DNA of 64,000 nt from Humisphaera borealis (GCF_015169395.1 NZ_CP063458.1:248001-312000); one strand, 5' to 3'; numbered from the stretch's first letter, positions 9,393 to 19,389 are shown. The notes: generated from the letters alone by a model not told the origin. A program made the numbers and translations.

Positions 9393-10673
9393 ATGCCGTT
9401 GCTGATGAAGAATGTCGGCCGTCTGATCGCCGGGGTGTTGAGCTCCGGCCTGGTTCTGATGCCCATGACGGCACGTGCCGATGACGCCGCCAACTGGCCA
9501 CGCTGGCGTGGGCCGGCCGACATCGGCAGCAACGAAGTCGGTACTTACCCGTCGAAGCTCGACGCGACTTCCCTGCTTTGGAAGGTCGAACTTCCCGGCA
9601 AAGGCTGCTCGACGCCGATCGTCTGGAACCAGCGCATCTACATCACCGCGCCGATCGACGGCCAGGACGCTGTTCTGGCGTACGACTGGGACGGCAAGCC
9701 GCTCTGGCGGACGACGATTGGCCCGGAACGCGCAGGCAAGCACCGCAACGGCTCCGGCAGCAACCCGTCGCCGGTCACTGACGGCACCGGCGTTTACGTG
9801 CAGTACAAGAGTGGTCACGTCGCGGCGGTCGAACTCGATGGGAAAGTGCGCTGGACGCAGAAGCTCCTGGAACGCTTCGGCAAGGACACGCTCTACTGGG
9901 ATTACGGGTGCTCGCCGGTGCTCACCGAGAAGGATGTCGTCGTCGCAATGATGCACAACGGCGAGTCGTATCTCGCTGCGTTCGATAAGAAGACCGGGGA
10001 ACTGCACTGGAAAGTGGCCCGCAACTACCAAACGCCGGTCGAAGGCGATCACAGCTACGCCACGCCGATCGTCTATCGGCATCAGGGTCGCGAAGCCCTG
10101 CTGGTTTGGGGCGCACAGCACCTGACCGCCCATGACGCCGACAGCGGGAAGCTGTTATGGGAGTGCGGCGGTTTTGACCCTAAGCAGACCCGCAACTGGG
10201 TGGCCGTCTCGTCGCACCTGATCGTTGGCGATATGGCGATCGTCCCTTACGGCCGCGGCAGCCGGCTGCACGGCATTCGTCTCGGCGGGGCGGGCAACGT
10301 GACCGACACGCACCGCGCCTGGGTGCGCGAAGACACCGGCACATTCGTCCCCACACCGGCGGCGTACAAGGGGATGGTGTATCTCGTCCGCGACAAGGGG
10401 GAGGTCGAATGCGTGAATCCCGCCGACGGCAAAACGCTCTGGCAGGGCAGTCTGCCCAAGTCGTCCTCGTCTTACTATTCGTCCCCGGCGATCGCCGATG
10501 GCAAGGTCTACGCCGCCCGGGAAGATGGCGTGATCTTCATTGCGGGCATCGAAGGAAAACTAGAACTGCTCTCGACCACCGAGATGGGCGAACGCGTCGT
10601 GGCATCACCCGTTCCGGTCGCCAGTCGACTGCTGATACGCGGTGAGAAGCACCTGTATTGCTACGGCAAGTAG
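9393..10673 (+). CDS. secreted PQQ-type beta-propeller protein
   Basis: A 426-residue protein if started at the ATG at 9393, chosen because GGAG at 9382-9385 precedes it and a clean signal peptide follows ('LIAGVLSSGLVLMPMTARA'). An in-frame start at 9315 gives a poor N-terminus. The body has repeated propeller blades typical of PQQ-binding-like/YVTN proteins: 'NWPRWRGP', 'AYDWDGKPLWRTTIG', 'FDKKTGELHWKVA', 'NPADGKTLWQGSLP', 'YSSPAIADGKVYAA'. No dehydrogenase active-site Asp-Cys pair is evident, so it may be structural or regulatory. It follows the dehydrogenase at 5419 on the same strand after 191 bases. Confidence 0.85.
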   Translation: MPLLMKNVGRLIAGVLSSGLVLMPMTARADDAANWPRWRGPADIGSNEVGTYPSKLDATSLLWKVELPGKGCSTPIVWNQRIYITAPIDGQDAVLAYDWDGKPLWRTTIGPERAGKHRNGSGSNPSPVTDGTGVYVQYKSGHVAAVELDGKVRWTQKLLERFGKDTLYWDYGCSPVLTEKDVVVAMMHNGESYLAAFDKKTGELHWKVARNYQTPVEGDHSYATPIVYRHQGREALLVWGAQHLTAHDADSGKLLWECGGFDPKQTRNWVAVSSHLIVGDMAIVPYGRGSRLHGIRLGGAGNVTDTHRAWVREDTGTFVPTPAAYKGMVYLVRDKGEVECVNPADGKTLWQGSLPKSSSSYYSSPAIADGKVYAAREDGVIFIAGIEGKLELLSTTEMGERVVASPVPVASRLLIRGEKHLYCYGK

Positions 10674-10846
10674 CCTGCTGATATCGCAAGACCAGCGACC
10701 CCGGATCGCTGCCGAAACCTTTGTCGTCGCCAGTCCGCATCGAGTCTCCGATACCGGAACGACTGAATCGCGCAGGATTGTGTCACCGCGGCAGGGCCTC
10801 GAAAATCTCTCTCCAAAACACGTCTTTTGGCGGCCCATCTCCCCAC

Positions 10847-10898
10847 CTTGATACCTTCTTGATACCCCTGCACTCACTCTTGACGTCACTTTGATGTC
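10847..10898 (+). promoter_or_regulatory. four helically phased TTGA boxes before kdp
   Basis: CTTGATACC occurs at 10847-10855 and again at 10858-10866. TTGACGTC follows at 10880-10887 and TTGATGTC at 10891-10898. The TTGA starts are spaced 11, 21 and 11 bases, so all lie on one face of the helix. Tandem direct half-sites of this spacing are what OmpR-family regulators such as KdpE usually bind. The array ends 40 bases before the first kdp reading frame. The function is inferred. Confidence 0.5.
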
Positions 10899-10938
10899 GG
10901 ACTGAGTAAATATTGGGAGCCCATTGAAAGGAGCTCCC

Positions 10939-11043
10939 ATGGACGACCTGACGTTCGCAGCGCTCATCGCGGTGTTGTTCGCGACGGTATTCGCGCTGGT
11001 TCACCTCTGTTCCTCCCTCTCCAACCCGGGAAACCAACGATGA
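10939..11043 (+). CDS. 34-residue membrane micropeptide upstream of kdpF
   Basis: The frame begins MDDLTFAALIAVLFATVFAL and ends in a polar tail 'SSLSNPGNQR'. It has a strong AAAGGAG site (10926-10932) six bases ahead, and its stop overlaps the kdpF start as ATGA (11040-11043), which indicates translational coupling. One hydrophobic helix (about residues 5-23) is followed by Cys24. It is not KdpF itself, which follows. Some GC-rich bacteria appear to have a similar tiny gene before kdpF, but I know no assigned role; a small Kdp accessory subunit is the simplest guess. Confidence 0.75.
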   Translation: MDDLTFAALIAVLFATVFALVHLCSSLSNPGNQR

Positions 11044-11132
11044 CCACCCTCTACGTCGTCGGCGGCTGTGCCGCCGGCTTGCTCTTCGTTTATCTGCTGA
11101 TCGCATTGCTCAAGCCGGAGAAGTTCTCGTGA
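11040..11132 (+). CDS. kdpF: K+-transporting ATPase subunit KdpF
   Basis: A 30-residue single-helix peptide, MTTLYVVGGCAAGLLFVYLL followed by 'IALLKPEKFS'. The 'YLL-x-ALL-x-PEKF' ending is the hallmark of KdpF, a small stabilising subunit of the high-affinity potassium pump KdpFABC in the inner membrane. Start and stop overlap the neighbouring frames by four bases (ATGA with the upstream peptide, GTGA with kdpA), a tightly coupled translational chain. Confidence 0.92.
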   Translation: MTTLYVVGGCAAGLLFVYLLIALLKPEKFS

Positions 11133-12871
11133 CCTCGAATAGCTACGTCCAGATTGCCGTCTTTGTGATCGTCCTTCTCGCGTTGGTGAAGCCCCTCGGC
11201 GCGTACATGGCCCGTGTGTACGAAGGCAAGCCCCTCTTCGGTATTGATCGTCTGCTCGGCCCCGTCGAACGGCTGTTCTATCGGTTGTGCGGCATCAGGC
11301 CTGACGCAGAAATGGGATGGAAGACCTACGCCTTTGCAGTGCTGCTTTTCAGCATCGCAGGTGTGGTCGCCGTCTACGCACTGCAGCGGCTGCAAGGTGT
11401 CCTGCCCCTGAACCCGGCCGGACTTCCGGGCGTCAAGGCAGACCTGTCATTCAACACGGCCATCAGCTTCGTCAGCAACACGAACTGGCAAAGCTATTCA
11501 GGGGAGGTGCTGCTGAGCTACCTCACTCAGATGCTCGGCCTGACGGTGCAGAACTTCGTCTCGGCCGCGACAGGCATGGCCGTGCTGGTGGCGTTCTGCC
11601 GCGGCCTGTCACGCAAGACAGCTACGACCATCGGCAACTTCTGGGTCGATCTCACCCGTACGACGCTCTATATCCTGCTGCCCCTCTCCTTCATCCTGGC
11701 GATGGCGCTGGTGTCACAGGGCGTCGTGCAGACACTGGAGCCGTATCGCACGGTCACACTGGTGACTCCGGCCGACGGCGCGGACGGGAAACCGGTCGTC
11801 GAACAGACCCTGGCCGTCGGGCCGGCGGCGTCGCAGATTGCCATCAAGCAGCTCGGCACGAATGGCGGCGGGTTCTTCGGCGTCAACTCGGCACACCCGT
11901 TCGAGAACCCGACGCCGCTGAGCAGCTTCCTTCAGATGCTCGCCATCCTCCTGATCCCCGCTGCGCTCTGCTACACGTTCGGCGTCATGGTCGGCGACAG
12001 GCGGCAGGGCTGGGCGATCCTGGCGGCGATGACGCTGATCTTCGTACCGTTGATCGTGCTGACTGCCGTCGCCGAACAGGCGGGCACGCCCGCGCTGGCC
12101 TCTGCCGGTGTCGACCAGGCGGCGAGCGGCCTTCAAGCCGGTGGCAACATGGAAGGCAAAGAGACGCGTTACGGCATCGCCAACTCGGCGATCTGGGCGG
12201 CCGCCACTACCGCCGCCAGCAATGGCTCGGTCAATGCGATGCACGATTCCTTCACTCCGCTGGGCGGTCTCATTCCCATGTGGCTCATGCAACTGGGTGA
12301 GGTCGTGTTTGGCGGCGTCGGCTCCGGGCTTTACGGAATGATTGTGTTCGCGATCGTCGCCGTCTTTATCGCAGGACTGATGGTAGGTCGCACGCCAGAG
12401 TACCTCGGCAAGAAGATCGAAGCCTATGAGATGAAGATGGCGTCGCTGGTGATCCTGATCCCCCCGGCGATGGTTCTGATCGGTGCCGCGATCGCCGTCA
12501 GCACGGACATGGGCAAAGGCGCGATCCAGGACGGCGGCCCGCACGGCTTCAGCGAAGTCCTCTACTGGGCAAGTTCCACCGGCAACAACAACGGCAGCGC
12601 CTTTGCCGGCCTCGGCACCGACAACCTGCTCTACAACATCGTCGGCGGCATCATGATGCTGGGTTCCCGATTCTGGCTGATTGTTCCAGTCCTGGCGATG
12701 GCCGGATCACTGGCGGCAAAAAAGCAAACGCCGACCTCCACCGGAACGCTGCCGACACATACGCCGCTGTTCGTCGGCCTGATCGTTGGAACGGTCTTGC
12801 TGGTCGGCGCGCTGACATTCATCCCCGCCCTGGCGCTGGGGCCGATCGTTGAGCAACTGATGTCGCACTGA
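11129..12871 (+). CDS. kdpA: K+-transporting ATPase subunit KdpA
   Basis: The potassium-selective, channel-like subunit of the Kdp P-type ATPase, 580 residues with about ten membrane helices. Selectivity-loop signatures seen: 'NTAISFVSNTNWQSYSGE', 'QLGTNGGGFFGVNSAHPFENP', 'LGGLIPMWLMQLGEVVFGGVGSG', 'YWASSTGNNNGSAFAGL'. The start is GTG overlapping the kdpF stop. Length and motifs are normal. Confidence 0.97.
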   Translation: MTSNSYVQIAVFVIVLLALVKPLGAYMARVYEGKPLFGIDRLLGPVERLFYRLCGIRPDAEMGWKTYAFAVLLFSIAGVVAVYALQRLQGVLPLNPAGLPGVKADLSFNTAISFVSNTNWQSYSGEVLLSYLTQMLGLTVQNFVSAATGMAVLVAFCRGLSRKTATTIGNFWVDLTRTTLYILLPLSFILAMALVSQGVVQTLEPYRTVTLVTPADGADGKPVVEQTLAVGPAASQIAIKQLGTNGGGFFGVNSAHPFENPTPLSSFLQMLAILLIPAALCYTFGVMVGDRRQGWAILAAMTLIFVPLIVLTAVAEQAGTPALASAGVDQAASGLQAGGNMEGKETRYGIANSAIWAAATTAASNGSVNAMHDSFTPLGGLIPMWLMQLGEVVFGGVGSGLYGMIVFAIVAVFIAGLMVGRTPEYLGKKIEAYEMKMASLVILIPPAMVLIGAAIAVSTDMGKGAIQDGGPHGFSEVLYWASSTGNNNGSAFAGLGTDNLLYNIVGGIMMLGSRFWLIVPVLAMAGSLAAKKQTPTSTGTLPTHTPLFVGLIVGTVLLVGALTFIPALALGPIVEQLMSH

Positions 12872-12917
12872 AGCACAAAACCAGGCGATTGCCACGGCGT
12901 TCGGTCCTCGAGTGACC

Positions 12918-12943
12918 CTCCGTGTCTCCGTGCCTCCGTGGTG
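12918..12943 (+). repeat. CTCCGTG tandem words in kdpA-kdpB spacer
   Basis: CTCCGTG occurs three times at 12918, 12926 and 12934 (period 8). Only a degraded opposite arm (CCACGGCG, 12892-12900 region) remains upstream. The word is the same one that builds the intact inverted repeat at 57548-57668. Confidence 0.7.
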
Positions 12944-12968
12944 ATTCCCTCTTTCCCGGAACGAAAAC

Positions 12969-15044
12969 ATGTCCATCAAAACAAGAAAACTTTTCGACCC
13001 GCCGATCGTGAAGCGGGCTATCGCCGATTCATTCCTCAAACTCAGTCCGCGGCACCAGATCCGCAACCCTGTGATGTTCGTCGTTTTCGTCGGCTCCGTC
13101 CTGACGTCGGCGCTGATCTTCGTCGGCGAGACTGGGATCACGACCGGTTTCATTGCTGCCGTCGCGGCGTGGCTCTGGTTTACGGTGCTCTTCGCCAATT
13201 TCGCCGAGGCAATGGCCGAAGGCCGCGGCAAGGCGCAGGCAGATACCCTTCGTCGCGCCCGTCGCGATACGCCGGCGAAGAAGCTGCGAGAGCCTCGATA
13301 CGGCGCGGCGGTCGAGACCGTCTCGGCCGCCACGCTACGGAAGGGAGATGTCGTCCTGGCCGAGGCCGGCGACCTGATTCCTGTTGACGGCGAGGCGATC
13401 GAAGGTGTCGCCTCCGTTGATGAATCGGCAATCACCGGCGAATCGGCCCCGGTCATCCGCGAATCCGGCGGCGACCGCTCCAGTGTGACCGGAGGCACCC
13501 GTGTGCTTTCAGACTGGCTTGTCGTCCGCATCGGCGTCAACCCCGGCGAAACGTTCCTGGACCGCATGATCTCCATGGTCGAAGGGGCAAAACGCCAGAA
13601 AACCCCGAACGAAATCGCGCTCAACATCCTGCTGGCGGCGCTGACGATCGTCTTTCTGCTGGCGACGGTCACGCTGCTGCCGTTTTCGACGTTCGGCGTC
13701 GCGGCGGCGGGGCAGGGTACGCCGGTAACGGTCACGGTCCTGTGTGCGCTGCTGGTTTGCTTGATTCCGACGACCATCGGCGGGCTGCTCTCGGCGATCG
13801 GCATCGCCGGGATGGATCGGATGATCCAGCAGAACGTGATCGCGATGAGCGGCCGAGCGGTCGAGGCCGCCGGCGACGTGGACGTCCTGCTGCTCGACAA
13901 GACCGGCACGATCACCCTCGGCAACCGCCAGGCCGTCGCATTCCACGCCGCCGAAGGCGTTGGCGAGCGGGAACTGGCCGATGCGGCTCAACTCGCGTCG
14001 CTCGCCGATGAGACCCCCGAAGGCCGCAGCGTGGTCGTGCTGGCCAAGCAGAAGCATGGCATTCGCGAGCGCCACGTCCACGAGATCAATGCGCACTTCG
14101 TCCCGTTCACCGCGCAAACGCGGATGAGCGGCGTCAACCTCGACGGTACTGAAGGCGGCCCGCACCGAGAGATCCGCAAGGGTGCCGCCGACGCCGTCGA
14201 GGCGTACGTCAAAGCCCACAGTGGCAACTTTCCTGCGGCGGTGCGAACGACGGTTGACGGCATCAGCAAACAAGGTGGCACGCCACTGGTCGTCGCCGAC
14301 AGCCGACGCGTACTCGGCGTGATTGAATTGAAGGACATCGTGAAAGGCGGCATGAAGGAGCGTTTCGCCGACCTCCGGCGGATGGGGATCAAGACGGTGA
14401 TGATCACCGGCGACAACCCCCTTACCGCCGCCGCAATCGCCGCCGAGGCCGGCGTGGACGACTTCCTCGCCCAGGCGACGCCGGAAACCAAGCTGAGCCT
14501 GATCCGCGACTATCAGTCCGGCGGGCGGCTCGTCGCGATGACCGGCGACGGCACAAACGACGCGCCCGCGCTCGCCCAGGCCGACGTCGCCGTCGCGATG
14601 AACACCGGCACGCAGGCAGCGAAGGAGGCCGGCAACATGGTCGATCTGGACAGCAATCCCACGAAGCTGATCGAAATTGTCGAAACCGGAAAACAGCTCT
14701 TGATGACCCGCGGCGCGCTGACGACGTTCAGCATCGCCAACGATGTCAGCAAGTATTTCGCAATCATCCCGGCAGCGTTCCTGAGCAGCTATCCGGCGCT
14801 TTGGGGAAACCTGAACATCATGCGACTGTCTACGCCGAACAGCGCCATCCTTTCGGCCGTCATCTTCAATGCGCTGGTCATCATCTTCCTGATTCCGCTG
14901 GCGCTGCGAGGCGTGAAGTATCGCGCCGTGCCGGCCGACCAACTGCTGAGGCGAAACATTCTCATCTACGGCATCGGCGGACTGATCGTGCCGTTTATTG
15001 GGATCAAGCTGATCGACATCGTCCTCTCCGTTCTCGCTGTCTGA
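12969..15044 (+). CDS. kdpB: K+-transporting P-type ATPase catalytic subunit KdpB
   Basis: The 691-residue ATP-hydrolysing subunit of KdpFABC. It shows the actuator loop TGES (157-160), the phosphorylated Asp310 in '[13 protein letters not shown]', the '[29 protein letters not shown]' segment and the hinge '[24 protein letters not shown]'. N- and C-terminal membrane helices match the KdpB layout. It follows kdpA after a 97-base spacer that holds a repeat remnant. Ser in TGES-A-P is the site of inhibitory phosphorylation known in E. coli KdpB (Ser162) and is conserved here. Confidence 0.98.
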   Translation: MSIKTRKLFDPPIVKRAIADSFLKLSPRHQIRNPVMFVVFVGSVLTSALIFVGETGITTGFIAAVAAWLWFTVLFANFAEAMAEGRGKAQADTLRRARRDTPAKKLREPRYGAAVETVSAATLRKGDVVLAEAGDLIPVDGEAIEGVASVDESAITGESAPVIRESGGDRSSVTGGTRVLSDWLVVRIGVNPGETFLDRMISMVEGAKRQKTPNEIALNILLAALTIVFLLATVTLLPFSTFGVAAAGQGTPVTVTVLCALLVCLIPTTIGGLLSAIGIAGMDRMIQQNVIAMSGRAVEAAGDVDVLLLDKTGTITLGNRQAVAFHAAEGVGERELADAAQLASLADETPEGRSVVVLAKQKHGIRERHVHEINAHFVPFTAQTRMSGVNLDGTEGGPHREIRKGAADAVEAYVKAHSGNFPAAVRTTVDGISKQGGTPLVVADSRRVLGVIELKDIVKGGMKERFADLRRMGIKTVMITGDNPLTAAAIAAEAGVDDFLAQATPETKLSLIRDYQSGGRLVAMTGDGTNDAPALAQADVAVAMNTGTQAAKEAGNMVDLDSNPTKLIEIVETGKQLLMTRGALTTFSIANDVSKYFAIIPAAFLSSYPALWGNLNIMRLSTPNSAILSAVIFNALVIIFLIPLALRGVKYRAVPADQLLRRNILIYGIGGLIVPFIGIKLIDIVLSVLAV

Positions 15045-15106
15045 TCGTGTTATGCCCTCCTCCGTTGCCGCGCGCGGTATGGAACGAGGGAACTGGAGCA
15101 TCCGAT

Positions 15107-15736
15107 ATGAAATCCCAACTTCGTCCTGCCATCGTGTCTCTGGTTCTCTTCACTGTGTTGACTGGTGCGATCTACCCCCTGGTCGTCGCTGGTCTTGGCC
15201 TGATGCTTTTCCCGCACGAAGCCCGGGGGAGCGTGATCGATGTCGATGGCAAGCCCGTCGGCTCCCGCCTGATTGCGCAGTCGTTCACCGCGCCGCAGTA
15301 CTTCTGGTCGAGGCCGTCCGCCAACGGCTACAACGGTGCCGCCTCCGGGGGATCGAATCTCGGCACGGCGAATCCGGCGCTCAAGGACGCGGTTGCCGGA
15401 CGCATCGCCGCGCTGAAATCGGCCGACCCCGGCAACACGGCCCCGGTGCCGGTGGATCTAGTGACGGCGTCGGCGAGCGGGCTCGATCCGCACATCAGCC
15501 CGGCCGCTGCCGAGTATCAGGTGGCCCGGATCGCCCGAGTCCGTCAGATTCCTGTCGAGAAGGTCCGGACGCTGGTCCAGCAGTTCACCGAAATGCGAAC
15601 CTTCGGCCTGCTCGGCGAGCCACGTGTCAACGTGCTGCTGCTCAACCTGGCGTTGGACGGCAAGGTAGTGGCGGCAGACGGTTCGACGAAGGACGATGGA
15701 ACGGTCGGCACTCGATGGCCGGGCACGACCCATTGA
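15107..15736 (+). CDS. kdpC: K+-transporting ATPase subunit KdpC
   Basis: A 209-residue single-pass accessory subunit that raises the ATP affinity of KdpB. The start [20 protein letters not shown] at 15107 is preceded by CTGGAG (15093-15098). Family motifs seen are 'PLVVAGLG', '[21 protein letters not shown]', '[16 protein letters not shown]' and the C-terminal '[19 protein letters not shown]'. The extra C-terminal tail '[22 protein letters not shown]' is unremarkable. It lies between kdpB and kdpD in the usual order. Confidence 0.97.
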   Translation: MKSQLRPAIVSLVLFTVLTGAIYPLVVAGLGLMLFPHEARGSVIDVDGKPVGSRLIAQSFTAPQYFWSRPSANGYNGAASGGSNLGTANPALKDAVAGRIAALKSADPGNTAPVPVDLVTASASGLDPHISPAAAEYQVARIARVRQIPVEKVRTLVQQFTEMRTFGLLGEPRVNVLLLNLALDGKVVAADGSTKDDGTVGTRWPGTTH

Positions 15737-15804
15737 ATCGGACCGCAGAGCGCCCGCGATTTTGCCATCCTGACAGTCGCTTCAGTATCACCGTTGAGCG
15801 TCTT

Positions 15805-18513
15805 ATGACCACCGGCTTTCCATCCCGCCCCGATCCCGATGCGCTGCTGGCCGAAGTCCAGCAGCAGGAGGTCCGCCAGCGGCGCGGGAAGCTCAAGATC
15901 TTCTTCGGCATGGCCGCCGGCGTTGGCAAGACGTACGCAATGCTGGAAGAGGCCCGCAAGCGGGCGGCCGAGGGACTGAACGTGCTCGTCGGGTATGCCG
16001 AGCCGCACATTCGCCCCGACACCGAGGCGCTGCTGCTCGGGATGGAGATCCTGCCGTACAAGCTTGTTGAGTACCGAAACGCCACGCTTAAGGAGTTCGA
16101 TGTCGATGCCGCCCTTGCGAGAAAGCCATCGCTGGTCCTCGTTGACGAACTCGCCCACAGCAATGCCCCCGGAATGCGGCACGCCAAGCGGTGGCAGGAC
16201 ATCTCTGATCTGCTCGATGCCGGGATCAACGTCTATTCAACGCTCAACGTTCAGCACATCGAGAGCGTGAATGACATTGTCGAGCGCATCACCGGTGTGC
16301 GCGTGAGGGAGACGCTGCCCGACGCGGTGCTCGAGCAGGCCGACGAGGTGGAACTGGTCGATATTGCCCCGGAGGAACTCCTCGAGCGGTTCCGCGAAGG
16401 GAGGATCTATCGACCCGAACAGGCGGAGCGGGCGGCAAAGCACTTCTTCACCAAGGGAAACCTGATCGCGCTTCGTGAGATGGCGCTGCGGACAACGGCC
16501 CAGCGCGTGGACGCGCAGATGCTTGAAGCGCGGCGCGAGGCCGGGGTTCGTACCACCTGGCCCGCCAGCGAGAGGGTGCTGGTTTGTATCGGGCCCAGCC
16601 CAATGTCCGTCCGTCTGATTCGATCCGCCAAACGACTCGCCGCAGGATTGAAGGCCGGCTGGGTGGCAGCCTATGTCGAGACGCCGTCATCCACGCGGCT
16701 CACCGATATTGACCGGAAACGGATCGACGTGAACCTTCGCATGGCCGAGGAACTTGGAGCGCAGACGATCACCCTCAGCGGCCAGAGCATCGCGGATGAG
16801 GTTGTGGCTTACGCCCGGGCGCACAATGTGACCAAGATCGTCATCGGCAAGCCCCTGCGGCCGCGCTGGCGCGAAGTGTTGTTCGGGTCGGCGGTCGACG
16901 ATGTGATCCGCCGGAGCGGCGAAATCGACATCTATGTCATCCGCGGTGACGCCGATGAGCCGACTTCTGGGCCGTCGCAGCCTCCAGTGCAACGTCGGCA
17001 CGACTGGGCGGGGTTTGCTTCGGCTGCTGCTGTTATGGCGGTCGCAAGCCTCGCTGGATGGCCGCTGCATCACTGGTTCGGCCTGGCCAATGCCAACGTG
17101 CTGATGCTGTACCTGCTCGGGGTGCTCTGGATTGCGACGCATCACAGTCGCGCAGCAGCCGTGGTGGGATCGGTGCTCGGAGTTGTCGCTTTTGACCTGT
17201 TGTTCGTGCCGCCGTACTACCAGTTTGCGGTTGACGATCGGCAGTACATCGTGACCTTTCTCGTCATGCTGCTGACCGCACTTGTCATCAGCGCGCTGAC
17301 TGCAAGGGTCCGCGCACAGGGTGATGCGGCACGGCAACGCGAAAGGCGAACGTCCGCTTTATTCGCACTGAGCCGCGAACTGGCATCCCTTCGAACCACG
17401 GACGAGATCGCGTCGGCGGCGGTGCGACACATCTCCAAATTGCTGGGCGACCGTACGGTCCTTCTGCTTCCCGAGGCAGACCGACGACTCGCCGTCAAAG
17501 CCGACAGTGCGGGTACCGGCGTCTTTGACATCAAGGAATCAGGAGTTACCCAATGGGTTTTTGAGCATGAGCAGATCGCCGGAAAGGACACCGCGACACT
17601 GCCGGCCTCTGCCGGGCTGTACGTTCCGATGCGGGCTTCGCGCGGCACGATCGGTGTCGTCGGCGTGCTTCCGTCGGACGACCTTCGCAGCGATCTGGCA
17701 TCTGATCGCCGACAACTCATCGAAGCATTCGCCGCGCAGACTGCCACCGCACTCGAACGGGCTGCGCTCGCGGACGAAGCACGCCAGGCCTGGGAGCGGG
17801 TGGAAGCCGAGTTCCTGCGCAACACGCTCCTTTCCGGTGTCTCGCACGAATTGCGAACGCCCCTTGCGGCCATCACCGGTGCCGCGACGGCGCTAGTCGA
17901 AACTCATGCAAAGCTCGACGGTCCGTCCCAGCGTCAGATGCTCGATACCGTGATTGGTGAAGCCGACCGTATGGACAGGCTCATCACCAACCTGCTGGAT
18001 ATGACCCGTCTGGAGGCCGGTGGACTGGTCATGAAGCGTGAGTGGCAGCCGGTTCAGGAGGTGATCGGTTCGTCACTGCGGCAACTCGATCGCCGGCTGC
18101 TGGGCCGCCAGGTGACGACCGATGTCGAGACGGATCTTCCCCTGGCTCCGATTGACAGCGTTGGCATCGAGCAGGTCCTGGTCAATCTGATCGACAACGC
18201 GATCGAGTACACGCCTGCCGGCAGCCCCATCCGTGTGACGGCGAACGCAATTGAAGGCGGTATCGCGATTGAGGTGGCCGATAGCGGGCCGGGGCTTCCG
18301 ATCGGGACCGAGACGCGCGTGTTCGATAAGTTCTTCCGAGCCCACGCCGTCGACGCCCCGCGCGGCATCGGACTTGGCCTGGCGATCGCACGAGGCATCG
18401 TCGAAGCACACGGCGGCAGGATTTCGGCGGCAAATCGGCCTGAAGGTGGGGCGGTGTTTCGGTTTACGATTCCCATCGTGGGAACACCGCCGGTTGTGGA
18501 CGCGTCACAGTAG
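15805..18513 (+). CDS. kdpD: osmosensitive K+ channel histidine kinase KdpD
   Basis: The sensor kinase of the kdp system, 902 residues from the ATG at 15805; the open frame extends upstream over kdpC but that part is not KdpD. The N-terminal KdpD domain has Walker A 'GMAAGVGKTYAML' and 'LVDELAHSNAPGMRHAKRWQDI'. A universal-stress-protein-like domain follows (about 245-370), then four membrane helices (about 405-505), a GAF-like domain (about 530-655), the dimerisation domain with His681 in 'SGVSHELRTPLAAITG', and an ATPase domain with 'NLIDNAIEYTPAG' and 'GIGLGLAIARGIVEAHGG'. It pairs with kdpE. Confidence 0.97.
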   Translation: MTTGFPSRPDPDALLAEVQQQEVRQRRGKLKIFFGMAAGVGKTYAMLEEARKRAAEGLNVLVGYAEPHIRPDTEALLLGMEILPYKLVEYRNATLKEFDVDAALARKPSLVLVDELAHSNAPGMRHAKRWQDISDLLDAGINVYSTLNVQHIESVNDIVERITGVRVRETLPDAVLEQADEVELVDIAPEELLERFREGRIYRPEQAERAAKHFFTKGNLIALREMALRTTAQRVDAQMLEARREAGVRTTWPASERVLVCIGPSPMSVRLIRSAKRLAAGLKAGWVAAYVETPSSTRLTDIDRKRIDVNLRMAEELGAQTITLSGQSIADEVVAYARAHNVTKIVIGKPLRPRWREVLFGSAVDDVIRRSGEIDIYVIRGDADEPTSGPSQPPVQRRHDWAGFASAAAVMAVASLAGWPLHHWFGLANANVLMLYLLGVLWIATHHSRAAAVVGSVLGVVAFDLLFVPPYYQFAVDDRQYIVTFLVMLLTALVISALTARVRAQGDAARQRERRTSALFALSRELASLRTTDEIASAAVRHISKLLGDRTVLLLPEADRRLAVKADSAGTGVFDIKESGVTQWVFEHEQIAGKDTATLPASAGLYVPMRASRGTIGVVGVLPSDDLRSDLASDRRQLIEAFAAQTATALERAALADEARQAWERVEAEFLRNTLLSGVSHELRTPLAAITGAATALVETHAKLDGPSQRQMLDTVIGEADRMDRLITNLLDMTRLEAGGLVMKREWQPVQEVIGSSLRQLDRRLLGRQVTTDVETDLPLAPIDSVGIEQVLVNLIDNAIEYTPAGSPIRVTANAIEGGIAIEVADSGPGLPIGTETRVFDKFFRAHAVDAPRGIGLGLAIARGIVEAHGGRISAANRPEGGAVFRFTIPIVGTPPVVDASQ

Positions 18514-18576
18514 TGCTTTTCTGGCATGCTAACAGGTTCGGGCGGTGGGTTCTGTTCGCGTACACTCTGCTCTGGC

Positions 18577-19275
18577 ATGTCCGAGTCGCGTTCCAACATT
18601 CTCGTGATCGAAGACGAACCGCCGTTGCGGAAGTTCCTCCGCGTGACGCTGGAAAGCCAGAACTACAACGTCATCGAGGCGACGCGGGGCGAGGAGGGGC
18701 TGCGTCATGCGGCGGTCGGACAGCCGGATCTGGTCATCCTGGACCTCGGACTTCCGGACGTCGATGGAATTGAAGTGACACGTCGGCTGCGGGAGTGGTC
18801 ATCTGTACCGATCATCGTCGTCTCAGCACGAGGCAAGGAGCAGGATAAGGTCGTTGCGCTCGATGCCGGGGCTGACGACTACCTGACCAAGCCCTTCGGC
18901 GTCGGCGAACTGCTGGCCCGCGTGCGCGTGGCAATGCGGCACGCGACCAGCGTGAAACAGGACTCCGGCGATCCGGTGTTTGCAGTCGCCGGCCTGACGG
19001 TCGATTTGGCCAAGCGCGAAGTGAGCATCGACGGCAAAGCGGTACACCTGACACCCAACGAGTATCGTGTGATGACGGTCTTGGTGAAGAACGCCGGGAA
19101 GGTGATGACGCACCGGCAATTGCTGCACGATGTTTGGGGCCCGGGGTCGGGGAACGAGACGCATTATCTGCGCGTCTATATGAACCAGTTGCGGCAGAAG
19201 CTTGAGGCCGAGCCCGCCCGCCCGAGATACCTGCTGACCGAGCCGGGTGTGGGGTATCGGCTTGCGGCAGAGTGA
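18577..19275 (+). CDS. kdpE: response regulator KdpE
   Basis: An OmpR-family DNA-binding response regulator of 232 residues starting at MSESRSNILVIEDEPP. The receiver domain has acidic residues 12-13, phospho-acceptor Asp56 ('LVILDLGLPDVDG') and Lys in 'DDYLTKPFG'. The winged helix-turn-helix (about 130-232) contains 'LTPNEYRVMTVLVKNAGKVMTHRQLL' and 'YLRVYMNQLRQKLE'. It is expected to be phosphorylated by KdpD and to activate kdp, probably through the phased TTGA boxes at 10847-10898. Confidence 0.96.
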   Translation: MSESRSNILVIEDEPPLRKFLRVTLESQNYNVIEATRGEEGLRHAAVGQPDLVILDLGLPDVDGIEVTRRLREWSSVPIIVVSARGKEQDKVVALDAGADDYLTKPFGVGELLARVRVAMRHATSVKQDSGDPVFAVAGLTVDLAKREVSIDGKAVHLTPNEYRVMTVLVKNAGKVMTHRQLLHDVWGPGSGNETHYLRVYMNQLRQKLEAEPARPRYLLTEPGVGYRLAAE

Positions 19276-19348
19276 GCGTCTGCGGCAACACTCAACGAAG
19301 GGCGGGAAGGGCCGGAGGCGCGAAGTACACAGAAAGCGGAAGTTCCGC

Positions 19349-19386
19349 GTTCTGTCATCCATCGGAACATCTCCGGATGACAGAAC
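19349..19386. terminator. hairpin between convergent kdpE and a small minus-strand gene
   Basis: GTTCTGTCATCC (19349-19360) is perfectly complementary to GGATGACAGAAC (19375-19386) with a 14-base loop. It lies between converging genes and probably ends transcription from both sides, although no long T-run follows. Confidence 0.6.
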
Positions 19387-19389
19387 GGC

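Noticed and set aside
10674-10938. c-di-AMP (ydaO-type) riboswitch before kdp
   Set aside because: I could not find the conserved ydaO core; only the phased TTGA boxes are convincing.
14801-15804. Upstream extension of the kdpD frame across kdpC
   Set aside because: The extra 251 codons overlap kdpC entirely in another frame and show no KdpD similarity; the conserved KdpD start is at 15805.
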